A stretch of 64,000 nucleotides of DNA from Gracilariopsis chorda (GCA_003194525.1 NBIV01000101.1:220449-284448), one strand, 5' to 3'; positions 20,465 to 33,112 are shown, counted from the first letter of the stretch. Made by a program: numbers and translations. The notes: a model not told the origin generated them from the letters alone.

Positions 20465-22754
20465 ATGCCTGATGAACTACTCACTGCGGTAGGAGGTTCA
20501 TGTGTGTACAAAGACGAGATGAATGTGAGGAAGAGACAGGGCATGGCAGGAGATGATGGCAGGAGAAGACAGCTCAAGTTCTCTGTGGACTCGTTTGGAA
20601 CGAAAGAGAGCATTGAAGTGAAAGGTGAGAAGGTGCTTTCGAAGCTATTGATCCGTTGGTTATTTTCAAATAAATGACTAAAACACTTGAAACGAGTTTA
20701 TAGTAAACCTGTACGACATATGCGTGATCGGCGCCTCACCCTCGGAAGCCAGAGCCCTATCACATAAACCTTCCCATATTGTGAACGTTTCAATCTTGTG
20801 GGAAGATATGGGAAGCGGCAGAAAAAGGTATATATTGGAATTATCGCCACCGGAAAACTTGGGCGATTGAAATGATTTCACTGACAGTCTGGAGGATAAA
20901 GAACACATTCAAAGCAGTCCACAGAAGACAAGAAGAGATCAGAGGTGCCGCTGAGAAGTTTGCAATCATATGTCCAACACATCAGCTTCCACATCACAAG
21001 CACAATATTCCGATGCGAAGGCATTAAATGAAGAGGAAGGGACATATTATGCTGTCTTGAATGACCACGATCTCTCTGGTGCATATCAAGATGTCGAACA
21101 AGAGCACGAAATTCAGCAATCCAATGAAGAAAAGGAAAACGATTGCGATTCTTTTGTTCGTGGACCAATGACCTTCAGCCTAGAATACTCTGAGGACTTT
21201 CCTGAAGTAGGTAGCATTTCGTTTTCAAACAGTTCTTTGCTGCGCTGTTGGCACTCGACATTCTCTTCGCCCTATTAAGTCGAGGAACGGATTAATCTTG
21301 GCTCGAAAGGAAACGAATACAGACGCCTATCAAGCTTTCTGTACACCACTGAGCTTCCAAGAATATCACAACGCACCATAACGAAGTTGAATGTCAAGAA
21401 CCTTACCAGTTCGCACTTTTCTTAGAGATCAATAATATCCTATGCATCTAGTAAAGCGCAGGTGAAGAAAAACTAGGTCAACATGTGCACCGAGGGGCAT
21501 TTTGCACGTGCGGGAATCTTAAGAGCCACAGAGGCGTGTCCAAGCAGTGATGGACCACTATTTCCCAGTAAAAATACGTTCTGGTATACGAAACCATCCT
21601 TCACCCGCCAAGGTCTTTGTCGAGCTCGCAAATCTTTCGAAGAAATCATGGAAGAACGTCACCATCCAAAAACAGCCTTTGTGGAGCGGCCATCTAGAGC
21701 AGTAGCTCATGGTTATTATGATGCAAGGACGTTCCAACTCATGCACGGGGAAGGGCACCAAAACTGGTGATCGGAAGGAAAGGAGGTCATTGTGTATTTG
21801 TCGTTATCAACTGATGGGTTTGAGTTTGCAAAGAAAAGAAAGGGTTAGGCGATGTCTTCGCGGCCACTTCTGTGCAGTATACTAAGCAAAACTCTTTCTC
21901 CTCAAATTTGGTCATCCAACATCCTGATACTTGGTATAGTGTTAGGTTCTCACGACTCAAAATATTTCGATACGTTCTTCAGGGATATAATTTGCGATTT
22001 GAAGCAGCTCGAAAGGGTAATTCTACAATATTCCAAGATAGAATGGTTAGAACGTTAAATACTGTACGGTTTGCATTAAATTGAATTACAGAACACTGTA
22101 CGGTTTGCATTAAATTGAATTACAGAATACTGCACGGTTTGCATTAAATTGAATTACAGAATACTGTACGGTTTGCATTAAATTGAATTACAACTGTACA
22201 ATGTTCTAACGTTTCCAGAGGCATTTTCACTTTTCTCATCACGCGGGATGGAAGCTGAGCAGCTAAGAAATTAAGTAGTTTTCTTCTTCCTTGTTTTGCC
22301 GCTTCGATTGGTATTCTTGAAATGAGCCCCGAGAACAACAAAGTTGAGACAACGAATGAGATCTATCACAAGTTCTACTGTGGGGATTTTCGAGACGCAA
22401 ATGAAAAAGAAGCCTTCCGAAAGTACTTAGAAGACATGACTGGTACAAAGTTTAAAGATGATGAATGTTCTGATTAGCAGCCATTTGACGTTATGCAAGA
22501 AGCTTAAGAAGTATGAATCAAGATGTTGCGATCGCTGCTCACAAAACGATCAACTACTCTCGGATGCATCAGTGAAACAATATTGCGATCAACGAGAAGT
22601 CAAAAATGCCACCTTACATGATACACTACCTGCAAAACCTTCGTCAGCGTTTGATGAAAGAGATACCGATGTGATTTTGGAGTTAATGTACGTGCTTGAG
22701 CTCATTCTTTGAAACCAGCCAAGGAAAGGTAATTTTATGGCGACTTCTTTGTTC
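20465..22754 (+). other. Unrecognised plus-strand coding-like stretches
   Basis: Several plus-strand stretches look protein-coding but are in different frames. 20970-21425 is one frame with a single TAA at about 21277 (acidic part DHDLSGAYQDVEQEHEIQQS, later GNEYRRLSSFLYTTELPRIS). 21483-21770 reads FARAGILRATEACPSSDGPL and RKSFEEIMEERHHPKTAFVE. About 22315-22470 reads KVETTNEIYHKFYCGDFRDA and KEAFRKYLEDMTGTKF. No domain is recognised. A 34-bp tandem repeat lies between the pieces. A gene with introns or a decayed element are both possible. Confidence 0.3.
22061..22192 (+). repeat. Four-copy 34-bp tandem repeat
   Basis: Copies begin at 22061, 22095, 22129 and 22163. Each reads ACTGTACGGTTTGCATTA then AATTGAATTACAGAAT, with one or two substitutions; the last copy is cut short. 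Period 34 bp throughout. Confidence 0.88.
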
Positions 22755-23787
22755 TGCCACTATCAGTCTCCGAACTAAAGTGGAACTATGTGACAACTAA
22801 ATTGATTGACGAGTACACCGCTCGTTATCTTGGTTCTGCCAGTTCCAGTCGTGGTCGTAACTGCAAAAAGAACCAAGGCAAGAGCAACGGCCGTCATTTT
22901 GGACGGAACAGAATGTCAAATGGGGAAGAAAATGATGGTAATACACCAGATTCCACCTCCCCTTTCGAGTCCAATGGGCGTACTTATGCTGTTGCCAACA
23001 AAAACGGTTATCATTGCATCTTCTGCGACCACGATGATCATACGCACGACCGATGCCACATGAACCCTGACAATCCGGACAACCGTTTACCTAAAGTCAT
23101 CTTGGACCAACTCAAAGCAACTTCTGGGGACAAGTGTAAACCCTCTGGGAAAGCTCCAAGAAGAGGAGCACAGATTCAGACAGCCGGAATGGGTGTTGAG
23201 AAGTCTATAGTGCTCCCATCTGAGTGTAATGGATTGGATAGCTATGCGGAAAGCGGAGCCACGTCCCATTTGTTTTGTTTTGCATCTGCATTTGTACCCA
23301 ACGCATTGTTTGATGTATTTCCAAGGTTAATTGAGCTTGCTGACAATACCACGGTCCCCCCCACTTCACGAGGAGATGGTTTACTGCTCTTCGTCGAGGC
23401 CAACCTGCGATTGACAGATGTGCTGCTCGTACCACATCTTAGATACAACTTGGTGCCTGTTGGATGTATGGCCGATAAAGGCATTCAATCCATGTTCTGT
23501 GCAAGTGACGTTCACCTTACACACCAAGAAGGGTTTGAAATTGGATATGGTCAACGAGATATGCGCTATATGCTGTACACGCTGCCACGTCCAATCGAGC
23601 ATACCGATCAAAGACCGTTCTTATCTGCCAAGGACTTAGACATCGCAAAGCTCTGGCACCATCGAATTGCACATATGAACCCACGAGACCTTCGAAAGGT
23701 ACACGAGCAGGTTAGTGGAGTGCCAAAGCTAAAGCAAATGGAGGAGGTATGTCAGCCGTGTCGACTGGGCTAAGCACATAAACTTCC
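22755..23787 (+). pseudogene. CopB gag-protease-preintegrase fragment
   Basis: It is homologous to the CopB polyprotein at 40226, beginning inside gag (LKWNYVTTKLIDEYTARYLG). It then has a zinc knuckle (CIFCDHDDHTHDRC), protease, and the integrase zinc-binding region (LWHHRIAHMNPRDL ... CQPCRLG). The frame is open from 22790 to 23773. The protease active site reads AESGATSH, where other copies have ADSGATSH, so the catalytic Asp is replaced by Glu. The 5' part is missing and the 3' part is cut by the CopB LTR at 23788. Confidence 0.85.
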
Positions 23788-24614
23788 TGTTGATGTTGGC
23801 ACATGGTCGAGTGCCTGGTAGCCCTAGGACATCATGGTAGAGTACTTGGGAACAATGTTGCATATACCAATAGGCACTTTTGAGCACCTCCTTTACAAAA
23901 GCGCACATGCGCATGTGCTCGAAACCAACGTGAAACGGGCTTATGATTGGCTACTGCATTTGCATTTATGCATTACATGGTTTACAAGTGGTATACATTG
24001 TATGGGTCTTAGGCACATCATGTGCCACTTGGCATAGTGTGAATGGACAAAGTACGTGGTATTCCATGTGGATACATCTGGTTTACAGGTACATCACGTT
24101 GTTCCGGACCTGTGATTGTGTGTGCCAGAACGTGCACGGTACGCAAAGGACTTAGGGTATCGATATGGATGCAGTTTCATGCGAAATTGTGCATTGTCAT
24201 GGTCATGATGACTCAACCAAGTTATTATACAGAGCTCTGACATGCTGGCACATTGTTATCATGGTTGTTTCACTTACTGTGCTTCGAAGGCATGTGCTGG
24301 AATAATTTTATGCATGATATTCGTTAACTGTCAGCAGTTTGTGCAACCCTTATTGTGTTATGTTTGCATATGATTGGTAGTACTGGCTGTCTGCACTTAG
24401 GGTTTAGGGTGTTCCTTGTAGTTGTAGTGCACTCTAGTGGTGCTATATAACATGCAGATATTGCACCTCCAAGTAAACCACCCCAAGGCTGACAACCTTC
24501 ACTCTTGTTTTTCTTCTTTTTTTCTTTTTCATTTCTTTCGAAGCCCAGCTTCATTCATCATCAACAGCTTTTCTTTTAATTTCTTTTGAAGTCCAATCTC
24601 AATTATCATCAACA
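23788..24614 (+). repeat. CopB LTR (a), 5' LTR of a plus-strand CopB element
   Basis: It starts TGTTGATGTTGGCAC and ends ATCATCAACA directly before the primer-binding site. TATA box (TATATAA) at 24444-24450. It interrupts the CopB fragment upstream, so it is a nested insertion. About 85-90% similar by eye to LTR (b) at 32310. Confidence 0.82.
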
Positions 24615-24629
24615 GGTTATAGGCCCAGA
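24615..24629 (+). other. CopB primer-binding site (initiator tRNA-Met anticodon-loop type)
   Basis: GGTTATAGGCCCAG follows the LTR directly. It differs by one base from the GGTTATGGGCCCAG found in the other elements. Confidence 0.7.
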
Positions 24630-24950
24630 GCGTCAACATATTGCAAACGTCACTATTATTTACTTTTCTTTTGTTTTTGCGCTGCACATATTTGTGAGAC
24701 CTAGTTGCAGAGGTGAAAGGCAAAGCAATCAGGGACTTTTCTCTGGTAAACCGACCCGTGCCTGTTTCGATCCGTGTTTCTTTGGTTTCAAAAAACAAAA
24801 AATTCAGCTAATTTCTGGCAAAAGACGACCAGGAAGTAACTGGTGAAATCATATCGCGCTTGTACGTAACCTCCCTGGGACGTTTCGTACGGGTACAGAA
24901 CTCTGCTTTCGAAGTGCGCAGAGTAAAGCAGGTCGAAGAAGATCACACCT

Positions 24951-25354
24951 GGTCGGGTTCGAACAACATGTGCGAGTGTGGTAGTTCGTAGGATACCACT
25001 GCTGGAATCCAGTAGGGCAAGCAGTGACTGGCTGGTGCGAGGCGCTGAAGTCCCAAGAACAATCGAACGTGGCGCGGTAGTCGCGGACATAGCTGAGGAA
25101 TATATTTGAATCAAGTGAAGTTGTTTGTTATTAGTATTATTGGCAACAGATACAACACTCTCAATTGCTACTTAAGTACAACCACGTATGGCGTTACACG
25201 CATATGCATTGATCACACTTTCAACAATGCCATACATCACTTTGAATTGATCTTCTTCATTATCGACGTCAAACATGCGCGTCAATGTACACCTCATCCG
25301 ACTACAGCCTTCTCCTCCAGTTTAAACGATGTCCAATCACGTAGACCTACCATA
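24951..25354 (-). repeat. CopC 3' LTR
   Basis: It matches 30271-30687 over most of its length (shared ACGCATATGCATTGA and CATCCGACTACAGCC). On the minus strand it begins TATGGTAGG, where the other copy has TGTGGAAGG, and is preceded by a purine tract (GAAAAAAAGGGTGAG). Confidence 0.75.
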
Positions 25355-25640
25355 CTCACCCTTTTTTTCAAAGGCCTTCTTTAAATCTCCTAGCCCATCC
25401 TTTTGCATCGACATCGAAGCTATTCATTTTCATCATACTCCGTAGAAGATGTCTGGACCAAGCGCATGCTTTTGTCAGCGCGTCGGCAATGTTCTCGTTG
25501 CTCATTATCCACGAAAGACTGTTCAATTTCCCATGTTCATGCCTCTCACTAAAAGCGTAAACATCGATCTGCAGGCGCGTCTATAGCATTGCAGCGTTCT
25601 TTGCAACGACGTTGAAGAGAGTGCGAGAATTGATACAGCC

Positions 25641-27016
25641 TTATACAGTCACTAAGTGACCCTGAAGCTCTGAAAACATGTCCGTAGCAATATATGCATT
25701 GTTGAAGCCGATTGTCAGCGCGTGTATCTCAGCTGCCATGACGGAACAAGTAACTCTCTTACAGAGAGAGCTCCCATGATGTATAATGTTCGCCTTTCCA
25801 TTCTTGTCGACCATGAGAAAGATGAAGCCAAGCTGAGACTTTAAATGAGCAACGGTTGCAAATGATGCATCTCTCAGGAGGACCAAACGCACTGATCCAA
25901 GATCCAGCAGAATAAAAAGAAGACTTATCGGTCGTAGAGTGGCAGTGCTTCAAGAAAGTGTTTGAAGCCTTAATCTGACTTTCAGAGAACCCATCAGCAC
26001 CTGTAGCAAGCAGTTTGCACAGCAGTGCAGATTTTGGGACGCACACAGTTTCAAATGTACTGGGCCGCGGTGCGAAAGCTCTTAAAATCTTCAGCATTCG
26101 TTGCAAGCTGAAGACACTTGAACTTTTTTCCCTGCATGATCATGTATGTTCCATCTTTTGACTCTGCGATGTTGACACAATTGAACAAACCGCCATCGTC
26201 CGTTTGCAATATATTACGCGGTTTTGATTTGAATCTACATCTTTCTTCTTCTGCATCCAGAAAATCGAATGACCCATGAGTGGACCAATCATACACCTGA
26301 AGCGCAGATACTTCTTCTAAATGATCTCATTTTCTTCCAAGTGAAACTGAAGGGTATACCTTAGCAGCCTGCATACCAAGTGCTTCCTTGCCATGCATTT
26401 GAGAAGGAAGGAACCAGTGTGGACCACTCTCTGGTATGCCGTACAGATGCTTGAGGGCTAACAGTATCTCGTCTTTTTGGAGTTCCATCTCAAAAAGAGA
26501 ACGTAAATAGGGCTTGTGTTCAATAGGGGACTCAGACTGCTCATACGCCTGGGATATGTCACAGACGTACGACTTATATTCTGTAAAACCGGCAGCGAGC
26601 AACACAGTAGGACGCAGTCCGAGTCTACTAACCGTAGGAGCCTTGGTGGAGATCGGGGAGGCTTGCAAGGCGGAGTAGGTTTGTGCCAGGAGACGATATT
26701 TCTTAATTTTGTTCCGTATATCGTCTTCTACGCGTCAACGAATCTTGTGCCGTAGATGCAGTGTCCTTCAGGTAGAGAGGAGAGGCTTCACTACTTTGAA
26801 TGTACCGTTTTTCATAAGATCTTCGAGTTCTTTCTTACGAACATCCGTGAAGAAATGCGCATCGCTCGGTGGCGCAATCACTATCTTTGTTGATCCAGAC
26901 ATCACTGCACACTGTTCTTTGCAAATTGAACCACTCTTTGCAGAATTCTTATCACGATCTAGGGCCTCAGGAACGTCTTCCTTATCATCTTTTTTAGTGC
27001 GAGATACCTCCAACAT
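25641..27016 (-). pseudogene. CopC reverse transcriptase and RNase H
   Basis: Minus-strand pieces in order: RT start (KKELEDLMKNGTFKVVKPL, 27016-26768); RT core with YVCDISQAYEQSESPIEHKP and LKHLYGIPESGPHWF (26668-26327); EEERCRFKSKPRNIL (26296-26051); and RNase H (RLVLLRDASFATVAHLKSQL, then SVMAAEIHALTIGF, 25892-25641). The frames are interrupted between pieces by stops and shifts. I could not find an intact catalytic Asp-Asp motif because the expected place falls in a broken stretch. Confidence 0.8.
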
Positions 27017-27526
27017 AGCAGATCAAACGACAAGATTTAATAAAGTAGACCTGAAGATTTTGCGACCTTTTGGGAGCTGAAATATAACGGTTTCACTGCC
27101 AATCTAGATAAAAGGAACGGAGGTTTCCCATTTCTCGCTCTTCTCTAGATACAATTAAACGAGTGATTGGACGGGATGCTTGCGTAGCTCTGCACTCACT
27201 TCGAGCCATTTGGGTCCGTGGTCATGCTTGAGACCAAACGTAATTCTCTTTGCGTGTTGCTTTTTCTGCACGGCTTTTGTCGCAGTTTCCATAGCTTGTG
27301 CGCGCTATAGCTGCGTTTTAACGCATTTATTCTTGGCTAGGCGTGGAAGACAACCAAATAACAGTGGGGTAGGGCACAAACCGTCCCGCCCATTGGTATC
27401 GTTGACGCTCTTTACAGACATTTGCAAATACTTGTCATTCCTCTCGGATCGGGGCATACAGTCACCAATCTTGTTTTAGGTGACGCACAGAGGCGCGTGA
27501 TAACGTTCAACATGATACATCGTCGA

Positions 27527-28315
27527 TTAAGATTCAATCAGAGCCTTCAATGTAGTCACACAATCCCCCGTTTCATTTGGTACTAGCTCTGCGGATACGA
27601 AGTTCGATCCCTGATTGACTTGCAGAAAGTCTTGTGGACCGAGGTACACATGACGTAAACCTCTTAAAATAGTTTTCCAAACATGCTGAAGCGTCATGTT
27701 GTTCAGAAACGGAGCTGCACTGAAATGCTTCGCTTCATCCACAAGATGCAGTATAGGACGGCTGTTGATTTACATTACGCCAATGGTAACAATATGGTTG
27801 ATGTGAAGGTCATCCTTTTCTATCGTAACCTTGAAATGGCGAGGTTTGGCGGCATGCTGAATGCAGACTTCACATTCGCCATGAATATTCTCGAGAACAT
27901 TGCGTACAGATCCACCGAGAGTGTCCGAACTAGCGCGAATCAGCAATTTGTACAGTGGTTGTACAGAAGGATGACCAAATAGACGATGAAGCGTTCGTAG
28001 TTCTGACTCAGTGTATAGCACGAAACCTGAATCTTCGGGTCTCCAACGATGAACAAGAAAGTAGTTCTCCATAACCAAGTCCTGCTCAGCGTTCTTAAAT
28101 CCAAAAACGTCGTCCTCAATACTGAATTCTAGCTCGTTATTCTTCATTTCCTTCATACTGAGAAAAGACGGCACATTATCCTTCATGATTTGGAACGTAA
28201 CGTCAATCACAAGATCAAGATCCGTAAAAGGAACAGTGACTACAGCAGTACCGATTACATAGATTGTGCCCTCAATTCCAAACATCGATCGACGTGAATC
28301 TGTATCAATGTTCAT
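27527..28315 (-). pseudogene. CopC protease-integrase region
   Basis: 28315-27770 is an open frame. It starts in the protease-like region (FGIEGTIYVIGTAVVTVPF) and reaches an integrase zinc-binding HHCC pattern: LHRLFGHPSVQPLYKLL and, later, CEVCIQHAAKPRH. After a stop, 27742-27527 continues the integrase core (VWKTILRGLRHVYLGPQDFL and VNQGSNFVSAE). The VNQGS should hold the second catalytic Asp; it is Asn here, so integrase activity is lost. Confidence 0.76.
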
Positions 28316-28599
28316 TCTTACTTTGAACTACTCGCAGTATGCGCAGTACTGGTTGTTAGACTTTACAGAAGAAGTTTTAGCACACCAGTCAATCAATAAT
28401 ATTTTGAGTCATGGAGCTTCTCCCATAGAAAGGGAGGAGAACAAAAGCTGCCATGTTAGCTTGAAGTTCGATAGAGAACGTCCTGCCGTGTACAAATACC
28501 AAGTTCACCAGATAGGCTTCAGCGTCCCGTTGCAGATTGTGAAGATCCCTTGCAAGACGATCAATTTCTTAAGAGTCAGAGAATTTAGCTTCCTATGTA

Positions 28600-30160
28600 G
28601 TCATGATGGGTTCCTGAGATTCAGTGAGCTGTTGAGATATACGCAAAATCCTCTACACTCAGCATTGCAGAAGGTTGGGAAGCTTTCGGATGGATGATTG
28701 CTGTTCGAGCCTCATCAGAAGAGTGACGCGTATAATCTTTGTGATCCTTCCCGCATACATAGCAGCATTTCAATCCCTTACACCACCTGTATAAGAACCT
28801 TCGGGGACGTCTGTAGCGTTGGTATGGGACTGCAGTGGAAAAGCACTTCTTTGATTCATCGCCGTAGCGTCTGTCAAGGCCGTAGAGTACAGAATTTTCA
28901 TCAACGCCATGATAAATATAGGAACTAGCAGATGTTGCATCGGAGCACAAGAAGATTGCTTCCTGAGCTGTCTTTGGGACAAATTAACCAATGGATTGTT
29001 GTATTTGATCGATGTTGCAGGCAATCAAAAGGTAATCCCGCAGCAGGCTGTCATGCTGATTGTTTGCAAACAACTGGTCCTGGAGGTTGAAGATGTTGAA
29101 GTCGAAAGCGCGTAGTACTTCTGCCTCACTCTTGTCAGGATCTTCTCTCATCGCTTTAAAGTGCTTCAGAGTCTGCCATCGAGGTAAAACACGATTGCGC
29201 TGTTCTTCACTTGTATAGAAGTCAACGAGCTTCTGGCAGATGCCGTCGATAGTGTCTTTGATGCTATACACTCTTTTGTAATACGACAGAGCTTCTTCTT
29301 TCAACATGACAGGGAAGGCATTGGCCTTTTCCTGCTCAATAAGGTGGCACACCTGAGCCAACGTCTCGTAAAGCAGGAATGCGGAAGAAATATCTTCATC
29401 GCATTGAACACTGAACTTGACACGGTCTTAACAAGCTCACGAAAGTCCATTGAAGCCGAGAAAGTAGCTGATTTATATACTCTCTTGAGCCTTACATGGA
29501 TTCCTTGTACTAGAAGGATTTGAATTAAGTCTTCTCAGGTCACGAACAGCAGCATTGGCACCTGCAGCTTTCCTCTCAGCGTTATATCTAGGTCCTGTGG
29601 ATATAGGATGATGCTCATTTCTATCATCTCATGAAGAGAGATGATGAGGTTCTTCATCAGTATGATTGACTGGAGCAGCAGACATAGCTGTAGAGATTCC
29701 GGCCCTGGTTCTTTCATTTCTTTGCACTTCAGTTCTGGACGCCAACAGTTTGCTCTCCGAGCCTTCATTAGGTCCAGCAGGAACAAATAATTCTTGCAGG
29801 AGACATTCAATGAGTGCTTGAGCAGGCGGAAGAAACGCTTGCAAGTAACATGCACTCCATGAGCAAGCAGGAATGCCACCCATCTTTGAGCCATTTACTT
29901 CGGCATAGCCTCAATTTCTTGCTTGCAAACGTTGCGGTGTAATCAATGCAAAAAGACTCTCCCGTAAATCCATTAGACTTCAAGGCATCCAGCATACTTT
30001 CACAGTAAGCCTGAATTTCATCTTTATAAGCTGCCTTTTCGATGGAGGTGGCATTAGATGAAAGTGCGTGGAGATCCTTCGCCACATAATTGACAGCAGG
30101 AATTTGGTCAGTTAAGCCTCCACTGGTGGGCAGAATACTGCTTGCTGCAGCAACATCCAA
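28600..30160 (-). pseudogene. CopC gag with zinc knuckle
   Basis: From ATG 30160 the minus strand reads MDVAAASSILPTSGG. It frameshifts near 29880 (PAQALIECLLQELFVPAGPN) and has stops near 29630 and 29480. It then gives a helical gag-like domain (CHLIEQEKANAFPVMLKEEA, YYKRVYSIKDTIDGICQKLV) and, after a stop, a nucleocapsid with CCYVCGKDHKDYTRH, a degenerate CCHC knuckle. It lies directly after the 5' LTR of CopC, as expected. Confidence 0.72.
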
Positions 30161-30270
30161 TGGCGGAAAGTTCGGCGCGCTGTGAAATGATTATTGCCCG
30201 GACGTGTTGCTTAGTTATATCTGTCGACAAAAAGAAAGGACAGACCGATAACAGTTATACCTATATAACG

Positions 30271-30687
30271 GCCGGGTTCGAACCACAGGCACGAGCGCGG
30301 TACTTCGCAGGATAGCGCTGCTGGAGTCCAATAGGACAACAAATGGCTGGCTGGTGTGATGCACTGAAGTCCAGACAACAAGCAAACGCGGGGTAGCACG
30401 GCAGGCACGGTACGCCCGGACGTAGCTGAGGAAGATAGTTGAATCAAGTAAAGTTCGTTGTTGTTATTATTATTGGCCACAGATGCTACACTCACAACTG
30501 CTACTTACGTACAACCAAGTATGCAGTTACACGCATATGCATTGAACACACTTTCAACTATGCCATACATCACTTTGAATTCATCTTCTTAATCATAGAC
30601 CTTAAACATATGCGTCAATGTACACTTCATCCGACTACAGCCTTTTCCTCTAGTTTACACGATGTCCAATGACGTAGACCTTCCACA
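30271..30687 (-). repeat. CopC 5' LTR
   Basis: On the minus strand it runs from TGTGGAAGG to GGTTCGAACCCGG. The GGTTCGAACC at its inner end looks like a tRNA T-arm but no tRNA gene is present. It pairs with 24951-25354. Confidence 0.75.
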
Positions 30688-32309
30688 GTTTCTGCTGTCA
30701 GTGCGCCCGCTTTTACTAAGTTTCATCTCTTATTCCCTTTTCCAATTGTGCTGCACAGCTGCTCGTGAGTATACTCCGGGCGTATAGTACCCAAACGCCG
30801 CCTTTCATTCGCAAACGGGACACGTCCCACCGTGCGTTGAGACTTTATTACACGGTCTCCGCTGACATCCACGATGTTAAGTGTCGACAAATATTCACTT
30901 CAGTATTTATTTAAAAGTGTGACATCAGCTACAACTCAACAGATGTACCAAGATCATCCTTTTATAGTACAGCTCATCGTCGATTGAAAGCATCGAGTCC
31001 TTCACTCTGCAAAATTTGCATTATTTACTTTGGTATTAGAACTCCTTCTGGAACAATATCTGACATCAAAGTAGAGTCCAAAAACACCTCTGTCGTGAAC
31101 ATCTCACGCTTCCGTGGTAGAGGTGGTGAGGATAATACGTTATGGCGACATCGTCTACGGTCTGCATGTCGCATCAAAGTTCTGGAATTTCTTAATGTCA
31201 GGCTCGGAGGGGCCACCCAGTGCTTCCACGACGCTGGCGTTGGGCTCAAGTGCTCCACAGACCACTTCCCGTGTACTGGACAAACGAGAAAGGGCATGTG
31301 TAATCAGAAAATGCGCATTTGGAGATGCCCCTCTGCGTGTGGTTATAGACGTCGATGATGAACCTGGTCGTATGCTCCAAACTCTTGATGCGAGGTATCT
31401 GTCTAACAGGACAGTGTCATGTATTGCTGTAGAGAACTAGCTATTCCGAATGTCGTATAATGGTAAGCATACGTCGGACTATGTCGACCAGTTGGCGTCC
31501 CTATTCTCGCAACTAGACCGAATGGGGAAACATGCTGCCATTTCCAAATCCCATAAGGCGCCAATGCTGTTAGCCTCTATTTATGCAAACTGTCCACTGG
31601 ATTCAACGGCTGCGGCACTTCGCACAAAGGACATCTGTGAATTGACATGGGACTACGTGGCGACTACCCTCATGGACGAATACAATGCTTGCCAAATCGA
31701 TTCAGCCAATTCTGCCCATAGTCGCAAACACATGAAGAGCAGAAGTAAGGGCAGTAGCCGTTCAAGTGGATACAACACATGCTCAAATTGGTACGACATT
31801 GATGCAAGTAGATCGGATTCCACCTCAAACAATGAATAAAACGGGCGCAATTATGCTGTTGCAGGGAAACCTCTTTATCATTGCAGCTTCTTTGACGGAG
31901 ATGGTCACATGCAAGACAGATGTCACTTGAATCCATACAATCCAAACAATCACATGCCTAACGCTATTTTAAAGAAACTCAAAACTATACCAGTGACAAA
32001 CCCCAGCACTCCGGAAGGTCATCACGAAAGGAATCTAAGATTGAGATTCCTTCGATTTCTGCTGAAACGTCTGAAGTAGTGCCTCCTGTGTCTAAATTCA
32101 TAGAAATGTACGTAGACCATGTTGCTGTATCCCACATCTTCAGTTGTGCTTCTGCGTCCGTCCCGAATACATTGTTTGACATACAGCAGAGGAGGATTAA
32201 GGACGCTGACAACACTTCGGTCTCAGCCACACAAACATGGGATGTAATACTCCCTTTTTCAGAGGCTAACCTAAGGTTGATAGATTTAATTCTAGTCCCG
32301 GATCTTTTT
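30688..32309 (+). pseudogene. CopB leader end, gag and protease (continuation of element with LTR a)
   Basis: After CopC the CopB leader resumes with TGTCAGTGCGCCCGC and a segment matching 39890-40090 (CTCGTGAGTATACTCCGGGCG). Gag should start at 31056, but the start codon is ATA where the intact copies have ATG. Gag then runs through frameshifts (WRHRLRSACRIK, DYVDQLASLFSQLDRMGK, CELTWDYVATTLMDEYNA, stop near 31837). The protease region 32079-32309 reads DHVAVSHIF where DSGATSH is expected, so the active site is destroyed. It ends at LVPDL, exactly where an inverted CopB LTR begins. Confidence 0.82.
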
Positions 32310-33112
32310 TGATGATAAATGAAGTTGGTCTTCGACAGAAATGAAAAAGAAAGAAAGAAGTAAAAACAATAGTGAAGTTTGTCAGCCTTGGGGTGGTTTA
32401 ATTGGAGCAGCAACATATGCATCTTATATAGCACCAGTAGAGTGTACTACAACTACAAGGAAAACCCTAACCACTAAATTGCGACAGCCAATATTACCAA
32501 TCATACTAATTATAATTGGAAGTATTTTATTTTATGAATTATAACACAATAAGGGTTTTAAAAACTGGTGACAGTTCACCTAATACCATGCATAACACTA
32601 TTCCAGCACATGCCAACGAAGCACAGTAAGTGAAACAACCGTGAAAAAAAAATTCCAGCAAGTCGAAGCCTTGTATAATGACGTACTTGCGTCATCATCA
32701 CCAAAACGATGCACAACTTCACATGACACGGCATCCATATCGATGCGCTATGTCTTTTTCATACCGTTCACGTTCTAGCACACACAATCATACGTCTGCA
32801 ACAACATGATGTATCTGTAAACCAGATGTAGCCACGCAGAATCTCATGTACGTCTACTCACATTATGCCAAGTGGACCATGGTGTGCCTACGACCCATAA
32901 AATATATATCACTTGCAAACCACGTAATACATAAAGGCAAATGCAGTAGCCAATCATAAGCCCGTTTCAAGTTGGGTTTCAGCACATGTGCATATGCACT
33001 GTTTCAAAGAAGCTGCTCAAAAGTGCCCCTCGATATATGCAACTTTGTTTCCAAGTAGTGTACTATGACAGCGTAGGGCTACCAGACACTGGACCATGTG
33101 CCAACGTCAACA
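32310..33112 (-). repeat. CopB LTR (b), inverted
   Basis: On the minus strand it starts TGTTGACGTTGGCAC at 33112 and ends TTTATCATCA at 32310. It is the 3' LTR of the minus-strand pol that follows. A purine-rich tract (CCTCAAGGGGTAG on the minus strand) sits just outside at 33113-33125. Confidence 0.82.

Larger units (their letters stand above)
24951..30687 (-). mobile_element. CopC: minus-strand Ty1/copia-type element inserted in a CopB leader
   Basis: Related direct repeats at 24951-25354 and 30271-30687 flank a minus-strand interior. The interior runs gag, protease/integrase, RT, RNase H from right to left; integrase before RT is copia order. The insertion splits the CopB leader: leader sequence stops near 24950 and resumes at 30688 (GTTTCTGCTGTCAGTGCGCCC). 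About 65 bp of leader seem missing at the junction, so no clean target duplication is seen. The protein motifs (YGIPESG in RT, SVMAAEIHAL in RNase H) differ from CopA and CopB and resemble, from memory, fungal and oomycete copia-like elements. All ORFs carry stops or frameshifts. Confidence 0.82.

Noticed and set aside
22061-22192. CRISPR array
   Set aside because: The repeat has no spacers; units are directly joined with a fixed 34-bp period in a eukaryotic setting.
30271-30290. GGTTCGAACCCGG at the CopC LTR end as part of a tRNA gene
   Set aside because: No acceptor, D or anticodon arms can be placed around it, and the same sequence recurs at the other LTR.
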